From: Heliocybe sulcata
Lineage: Eukaryota > Basidiomycota > Agaricomycetes > Gloeophyllales > Gloeophyllaceae
Assembly (NCBI GenBank): GCA_004369045.1
Contig: ML213511.1
Span: 521,327-585,326, forward strand
DNA length: 64,000 nucleotides
Direction: 5' to 3'
A program made the position numbers and the translations under genes. The notes under the pieces were generated by a model, which saw nothing but the letters and a program-made list of their open reading frames with translations, was not told the DNA's origin and did no database searches. This document shows, piece after piece, positions 57,645 through 64,000 of the stretch. Numbering within the stretch: the stretch's first letter is position 1; every line of letters begins with the position of its first letter.

Positions 57645-58096
57645 TTATAGAGTAATGGGAACGCAGCCGGTAGAGATGAGGCTCCCTAGTGGACCAGTCA
57701 GTTAAACGCAGAAACTAAAGTAAGGTGGTCGCGAGATCTACCGTAGGAGTTGTCCTCGCAGCAAACGGGCGCAGCAGAGCTATACCGGTCATCAGAGAAA
57801 TATCTACCAGTAGAACGATCTTCAGCTCACCAAGAAGCACCCCCGCCAAGGCCCACTACGGTGAGGGGAGAGCAATTAATCCCGACCATCCCGTTGAGGT
57901 TAGGCAAAACAATGCCCAGAAGGCCTAGAAGCGAGGTCACCGAAGGGTCGCTCGCGCTCTGGACGGAGTTGCAGCACTGGATGGCGCCAGTGTTGCAGTT
58001 ACCCGCAGGCTGGGAGGGCTGACCACCCGGGGTGGGTGTGGCAACCGCAAGGGTAGCGAGGGCGACGACGCCAGTGAGCTTGGTGAAAGAGACCAT
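57645..58096 (-). CDS. Class I hydrophobin
   Basis: Small secreted amphipathic protein that coats hyphae and fruit bodies. Exons 58096..57831, 57779..57742, 57685..57645 (114 aa). Seen: signal peptide [20 protein letters not shown]; eight cysteines at 34, 41-42, 75, 89, 95-96 and 109, i.e. C-X6-CC-X32-C-X13-C-X5-CC-X12-C, the class I spacing; and the end GCVPITL. The fifth to eighth cysteines depend on splicing both introns (51 and 56 nt). A TATA box stands about 84 nt upstream. Highly expressed in the family; here it is isolated, with no second hydrophobin beside it. Confidence 0.95.
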
Positions 58097-58179
58097 TGCG
58101 GTTGGTGTGAGGGGCTGGGTGGTTCAGTGAGACTAGGAGAATAGTTGCGATAATGTGAGGTTGGGTAAAAGAGGAAGGA

Positions 58180-58186
58180 TTTTATA
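58180..58186 (-). promoter_or_regulatory. TATA box of the hydrophobin gene
   Basis: TATAAAA on the minus strand, in CTATAAAATCC, 84 nt before the ATG at 58096. Position and strand fit a strong TATA-driven promoter. Confidence 0.6.
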
Positions 58187-58435
58187 GATTTCCAGAGGCA
58201 TGTTAATGAGGAGGACTGACGACGATGACGAGCACCGAGAGCGTCATAGGATAATGTCGAGCCATCGGTCCCTGCAACTCTCTTGTCGTATGTCGTGCCC
58301 TGGGCGGCGGCGCGACCCGTCTCGAACCTTGGGGTACAATTCAGCAGACGAAGCAGGAGCGGCCTTGCCCCTGTAACAAGTCAAAGCTGCGTCCTGAATC
58401 AATATCGACGACTTTGTCGGCAGTTGTACTTCCTA

Positions 58436-58946
58436 GTTGCTTATGTATCAGACATAGCCCTGGTATTTTCTTGGCCTCGCGTGCGGATCCCTATGTCGGC
58501 GCTCACCGGTAGCATTGACACGGGGGTTCCTCGGGTGACGGAATTCGATCAAGAGCAGAGTATTGGCGACATCTTGGCTAGTATGATAGCAGGTACCATA
58601 TGGACCTACAAATCGCAATGGCAAGTTACGCAGACTGGGCACCCGCAAACGGAGCCGATTAATAGCCAACTACCGGTCCATCGTCCGCGGTCCTAGCGTC
58701 GCTGGTGTGCGCGTCGTACCTCCCTGCCTAGAAGGGGAATACCGGTCTTGGTTACAATATACCGCCTGGACAGTGACGCGTTCCAGTGTATGAGGAATTC
58801 AGTTAGCAATGGAGTGGCGGCGAGATCCTGGCTGTAATCACAGGGTGCATTAAATGAACCTACAAATTCCAGTGGCACGTTATACAGAGGAAGCCGGCCA
58901 TGACGCAGTCGATTAATGGGTAGCGACCGGCGCTTCGTCCGCGGCC
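58436..58946. repeat. Diverged tandem duplication, about 254-bp unit
   Basis: Unit 1 (about 58436-58692) and unit 2 (about 58693-58946) align along their length. Shared blocks include ACCTACAAAT, CGATTAAT and CGTCCGCGG, with spacing of about 254 bases. On the minus strand both encode similar peptides: INRLRLRVPSLRNLPLRFVG versus INRLRHGRLPLYNVPLEFVG, then YHTSQDVANTLLLIEF versus CDYSQDLAATPLLTEF. Similarity at peptide level suggests that the unit was, or is, coding. Origin unknown. Confidence 0.6.
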
Positions 58947-59423
58947 TCGAAGGCTGAAGAAACAGTGAGCCCCCTCTTACGTATGTAGTCGCCAAAGGTG
59001 TGCGAGTTGGTTCTCCTTGTGTAGAACCTCCCTTGTTCCAAGACTGCAGACTTTGGTGGAGAACGCCGTCTGGGTTACCAGCTTGGAAGTTAGAGTCCCT
59101 TGACCAGAAAGATGACACCAGGTACAGTGTTCACGCGGAAAGCCGGCCATGAAATGCACCTGCATCTCCGGGCGTAACATCCTTGACCAGGGGATTGTAC
59201 GACCGGCCCACCTTTCGGATAGACAAAGCCAAGTACTGGCGGGATACTCATGGGACTGCGAGAGAAGGAGTATGAGTTCAGCAGAGAGTCGGCGGCTTGA
59301 GAGACACGTCGGTTGCACGACAAGGCGGTCGTGTATAGGTCTCAAATTTAGAGATGTGGCGCTAACCACCCGCCACGTTACCGCGATTGCGGCTAAATCC
59401 CTTATTCCTCTTGTACGAACACC
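58947..59423. other. Promoter-side spacer of Sec13
   Basis: About 480 bases before the Sec13 start codon. No gene recognised; a minus-strand frame of up to 200 codons covers part of it and the first Sec13 exons and is taken as a shadow. Confidence 0.4.
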
Positions 59424-60760
59424 ATGGTAAAGGCGACGCGTTCTGACTGCATTTATCATGACTGACGACGAGCTAGGCGACGGCAAATGCGGGGGAACCA
59501 ATTCCGATAGAGACGGCTCATGAGGACATGATCGTATGTCGCGTACTACCCGCCTTTCGATGCAATTCTGACGGCACATATAGCATGATGCCCAACTGGA
59601 CTACTACGGGAAACGACTTGCGACGTGCTCTTCTGACCGGACAGTAAAGGTGTTCGACGTTGTGGAAGGAGAGGCGCGTAAAGCGCCAGGACATACGCTC
59701 AAGGGGTGAGTAAGTCTCGGCCGTTCAGGACACCATGCCAATCTGCTGACTCTTCCACAGGCATACAGGACCCGTCTGGCAAGTAGCGTGGGCACACCCA
59801 AAATACGGCTCTATCCTTGCATCATGTTCGTACGACGGGAAGGTGTTGATCTGGAAGGAGCAGGGGCCGGGCGCAGGGGGGTGGACCAAGATCAAGGAGC
59901 ATACATTACATGGCGCTTCAGGTACGTTGCGTGCCCTACTTGCGCTTACATATGTACTTAGTCTCGCCCCTGCACTCTGCAACTGCAAGTCAACTCTGTG
60001 TCCTGGGCCCCGCACGAGCTCGGCGCCATCCTCGCCTGCGCCTCCTCCGACGGCAAAATATCCGTCCTCACATTCAAAAGTAAGCCTTCCTCTTTCCCAC
60101 CACTCCTGTTCATATTTAATTGATATAAATCGCCTAGATGATGGCCAGTGGGGCGCGGACATCTTCAACGGCCACGCCATTGGTTGCAACGCAGTCTCCT
60201 GGGCGCCTGCTGTCCAGCCCGGGTCGCTCATCATGCCCCAGGCCAACATCGTACCCGGTCAGGCGCAGCCGATGCTTCAGACCGTGAAGCGCTTCGCGAG
60301 CGCTGGCTGCGACAATGTGGTCAAAATCTGGGGGTTCAACGAGGAGTCGCAGTCATGGGTTGAGGAAGAGACACTTGAGGGCCACGCAGACTGGGTCCGC
60401 GATGTCGCGTGGGCGCCAAATATTGGGCTGCCTAGGAGCTACATCGCGACAGCCTCGCAGGTGTGTGCACATGTAACAATGTCCTTGATATGGCATGCTC
60501 ATGGCTTGCAGGACAAGACCGTGTTAATTTGGACAAAGGACACCCCGACGTCGCCATGGGTCAAGACTTCATTGGATCCCTCCTCAGCGTCTGTTGCACC
60601 CGTCTCATCCACCCCAGGCAAGTTCCCCGACGTCGTTTGGCGTGTTTCCTGGAGTTTGGCTGGGAACATCCTGGCTGTCAGCTGCGGGGACGGCAAGGTG
60701 ACGCTGTGGAAGGAGAACCTGAAGGGAACATGGGAGTGCGTCAGTGATATGACCAGCTAG
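59424..60760 (+). CDS. sec13: Sec13, COPII coat and nuclear-pore WD40 protein
   Basis: Beta-propeller shared by the COPII outer coat, the Nup84 complex and SEACAT. Exons 59424..59426, 59477..59533, 59584..59705, 59761..59921, 59990..60079, 60138..60460, 60512..60760 (334 aa). Seen: [154 protein letters not shown]. The first coding exon is the start codon alone: ACCATG followed by GTAAAG. This choice is forced because all three frames upstream of GCG at 59477 fail to supply a Met in frame, while ATG-GCG-ACG writes the usual MATA start. Confidence 0.93.
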
Positions 60761-60917
60761 GCTTCTATCCTGGAGGACTCGACTGTGTGAATATTTTGCT
60801 GGCAAAGAAACGCATGAGATTCCAGCGAGTAGCAGTGAGGCAGTGGGATGTAAAGCGTGAATGATACATAAATATGCGCGTGAGGTCTACAGTATCAGAG
60901 CAAGAACGACCAGGCAT

Positions 60918-63804
60918 CTACTTCTTCGCTTGAGGAAGCGTCCTGCGGTACGCGTCCTCAAGCTCCTTCTGGACTTGGGGCAAGACAGGCTGGTGGGTCT
61001 GAAAGAACGTATTCAGCGGATGGTCTTTACCAGCAACACATTATACGTTACCTTATACTCCATGCTGAATTCACCCTTGCCCTGCGTCGCGCCTCGCAAC
61101 TGACTCGAATAGCCGAACATGTCGTTCAAAGCAACCTCAGCAACGGCAGTGAACTCGTCCTCGCGAACTTCACTATCAAGGATAGTGCCTCGACGGGAGT
61201 TCAGACCACTGATGACAGCGCCCTGGAACTCCGCGGGTGCGACGACCTCGACGGTCATGATCGGCTCGAGGATGACAGGTGCGGCTTTTGAGTACACTTC
61301 ACGGAAAGCGCCCATGGTGGCGAGACGGAAAGCCAGTTCGGATGAATCGACGATGTGGAAGGCACCGTCCGAAAGTGTCATGCGACAGCCCGAAACAGGG
61401 TTGCCGGAGAGCGAACCCTTCTCGAGCGCCTCATAGAAGCCCTATTACATGGCGTAATCAGCGACATCACTAACGAGTGACACTGTAGCTTCTCACCTTC
61501 TCTACAGCAGGTATGTAGTTAGACGGGACGTTGCCACTCATGACGATGCTCTCGAATGCGATATCCTTCCCAGTTTCCGGATCCGGTTCGCACGGTTCAA
61601 TGTACCCGATGATCTTGGCGTACTGACCCGCACCTCCAGTTTGCTTCTTGTGCGTATACATAAAGTCTGCACGCTGGGTGACAGTCTCGCGGAAGGCGAC
61701 CTTCGGCTTGCCGGTCGTACACTCGACGTTATACTCACGCTTCATGCGCTCAACGTAGATCTCCAAGTGCAACTCGCCCATGCCGGAGATGATAGTCTAT
61801 GGCAAGTGTAGGCTGATCGTAGAGACGACGACGAGGTGGGCACGTACCTCTTTGCTCTCTTGATCAATGTGTACCTTGAAGGTAGGGTCCTCCTTCTGGA
61901 AACGATTCAGAGCACGAGAAAAGTTGGGCGACTCGGTTCCAACGGGCTTCAAGGCGAGCGAGATGACAGGCTCCGGAACGTACATAGACGTCTATATTGT
62001 ATGGTTAAGACGACCACTTGCCAATGGAGAAGGCCATAATATGCGCGCACCATAGAGAACGAAGTAGACCCATCAGTGAAGGTATCGCCAGAAGCGCATT
62101 CGACACCAAACGTGGCGCAAATTTCGCCGGGCCCTATTGCCTCGATATCCTGCACTCAGGGTCAGCTCTTCGCTCTCTGCACGTAGTCAGGAGAAGTCTT
62201 ACCTCCATCTCGTTACTGTGCATGCGCACTAGCCGAGGAACCTTGACCTTTTTGCCAGTCCTTGCATGATAAATAAACCCGCCCTTCTTGAGACCGCCCT
62301 GGTACACGCGCATGTACGTCAACTGCCCAAACCTACCTTCCTCGAGTTTGAATGCCAGCGCAACCAATGGCGCATTAGCAGCAGGCGTCAACGGAACAGG
62401 CGGTGCAGTCACAGGCTGCGATGTGTCGTGTGCGGTGACAGTAGACTCGGCGGGGTTAGGCAGGTACGCGCAGACACCGTCGAGGAGGGGCTGGACACCT
62501 GTGTTCTTGATCGCAGAGCCGAGGAAGACAGGGGAGAACTTCAGACCAACAGTGGCACGCCGTACAGCGGCGGCGAGCTGCTCCAACGAGGGTTCTTCGT
62601 CCATGATGACCAGGTCGGCGATTTCGTCGTCCACTTCTGCCAGTTGCTCGATGAGCTCCGTGCGTTTCTGTTTGGCTAGTTCGAGAACATCTGCAGGTAT
62701 TTCGTCCGTTTCACGAACAGTGTTACTGATAAGAAACCGCGAAATTAGCTACACGTGGGGACGGCAATTGAGAGCTTACCCTTTCTCGCCTTCATTGTAG
62801 ACAGCCTTCCAGCGGACGAGGTCAACGACGCCTCGGAACTGGTCCTCAACTCCGATGGGGACATGGACGGCAGCAGCAGCGATACGAAGTTTGGACCGGA
62901 TTTGACCAATAACGCGCCAGGGGTTAGCTCCCGGTCTAATCTGAGGTTCAGGCACGCTCGTTAATCCATCTGGAGCGGCCTCACCTGTCCATCTTGTTGA
63001 TGAAGGAAATTCTGGGCACGTTGTAGCGACGCATTTGCCTATCGACCGTAGTAGTTTGACTCTAGAAACCAGTAAATATCGCGGATGTCTTATCTGGACG
63101 CTCTAAGCTCACCTGCACACCGGAAACCGCACATAATACCAAGATTGCGCCGTCCAAAACCCGAAGAGCGCGTTCCACCTCTATAGTAAAGTCGACGTGA
63201 CCTACGTTACCCAGTGAGTGCATTATCCACTCGAGGATCATATATCCGCTCACCAGGTGTATCAATGATGTTGATAGCATAATTTTGCTGCTCCCCAGTG
63301 GGCAGTTTGGCATTCCAGTCGCAGAAGGTTGCCGCACTCTGAATGGTGATACCCTTCTCTCGCTCCAATTCCATACTGTCCATTTTTGCGCCGACAGCAT
63401 CACGGCCGCGGACCTATTGCAGCTTCAGCACTTCTTTTGCTTTACGACTATGCCTGAGGGTCTTGAACACGCGAGCCCCAGGCCAGTCAACATTTCAATA
63501 GCGGACGAACCTCGTGAATCTCTCCGATTCGACCAGTATAATACAATATGCGTTCCGTTAATGTCGTCTTCCCAGAGTCGATATGCGCTGAGACACCAAT
63601 ATTCCGCTGCTTCCCGAGCCGTCTCAAGTCCTCAGACGTAAGATCGTACTTTGGATAGGTCGGTGCCGGTGCCTCTGCAACCTCCTCCTTTAGTGCTGCA
63701 GCTGCGGATGCTGCACGACGACCACCTAAGGACCATCCAGAGAAGATTTGAGCCTGACACAGTCGCCTGAGGCAGGGCTGGCGGGCAGCCGCGAAGACCA
63801 CCAT
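60918..63804 (-). CDS. mef1: Mitochondrial elongation factor G (mtEF-G1)
   Basis: GTPase that translocates mitochondrial ribosomes. Exons in transcription order: 63804..63511, 63413..63254, 63201..63113, 63061..62985, 62935..62780, 62725..62203, 62149..62051, 61991..61848, 61796..61497, 61441..61052, 60998..60918 (770 aa). Seen: Arg/Ser/Ala-rich presequence ([19 protein letters not shown]); G1 [20 protein letters not shown]; switch [15 protein letters not shown]3 [21 protein letters not shown]4 FINKMDRPGANPW; domain [38 protein letters not shown]; domain [22 protein letters not shown]; domain [19 protein letters not shown]. The second Met at 63804 gives a good targeting peptide; the frame is open further upstream to 63894. 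Confidence 0.95.
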
Positions 63805-64000
63805 GCCAGTTGTCTGAACGGTAGCCCACAGGAAACTTTGAGGGGAATCTCTTTTTTGAATCGGGTAATGCTCGCGTGGCCGGCGTGGGTGCATGGGTCA
63901 AGGATGTCCCGCTGAACTTGGACCCAAGAACAGCTTACCTCTGCTACATGCTATTCTCACCGCGTCGTTGCTTGCATTCCCGCAGAACGCCCTAAGTTGG

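Noticed and set aside
1-64000. CRISPR array, operons, riboswitches or prokaryotic-type origins
   Set aside because: No regularly spaced repeats or bacterial features; the window is eukaryotic with spliced genes.

Overview
The window is nuclear DNA of a filamentous basidiomycete, most likely an Agaricomycete. The evidence is short introns (mostly 45-80 nt) in nearly every gene, a class I hydrophobin, a WSC-domain copper radical oxidase, a KRE6/SKN1-type GH16 protein, a WOPR (Gti1/Pac2) transcription factor, and several divergent TKL-like kinases and one APH-like protein of the kind expanded in mushrooms. Exon models below were built by hand from GT...AG borders, reading frame and family motifs; frames close exactly in almost all of them.

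Layout. 0-10 kb: 3' part of an aldo/keto reductase, tRNA-Gly(CCC), a HELLS/Irc5-like SNF2 remodeller, then Cdk1 and the GPN1 GTPase on the minus strand. 10-16 kb: an accessory block with a pseudokinase, a kinase tail fragment interrupted by a 127-bp MITE, an APH-like gene and a further kinase-like gene. 17-20 kb: KRE6/SKN1-like gene. 20-24.5 kb: no recognisable gene. 24.5-31 kb: a membrane GT2 glycosyltransferase convergent with a WOPR regulator. 31-37.4 kb: an unassigned coding-like stretch, a four-WSC glyoxal-oxidase-type gene and an F-box-like gene. 38-46 kb: a tail-anchored FHA protein (SLMAP/Far10-like architecture) convergent with a Sac3 mRNA-export gene that carries an FG-repeat tract. 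46.4-46.8 kb: a 345-base assembly gap flanked by inverted related sequences. 47-52.3 kb: a beta-hydroxyacid dehydrogenase, a small membrane protein and a nucleostemin/Grn1-type circularly permuted GTPase. 53.8-55.4 kb: another TKL-like kinase. 55.6-64 kb: Met22/Hal2 nucleotidase, hydrophobin, a tandem repeat, Sec13 and mitochondrial EF-G.

The housekeeping genes act in unrelated core processes (cell cycle, chromatin, mRNA export, COPII/nuclear pore, ribosome biogenesis, mitochondrial translation, sulfur metabolism). The accessory part concerns the cell wall and surface (GT2, KRE6, hydrophobin, copper radical oxidase) and divergent kinases. I found no CRISPR, operon or clear new defence-like system. 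The most unusual signals are gene-structural: a 6-nt microexon in Cdk1 that supplies the glycine loop, first coding exons of only 3-8 nt in three genes, a MITE with a clean reconstructed empty site inside a kinase-tail copy, a probable pseudokinase, and an FG-repeat tract inside Sac3.
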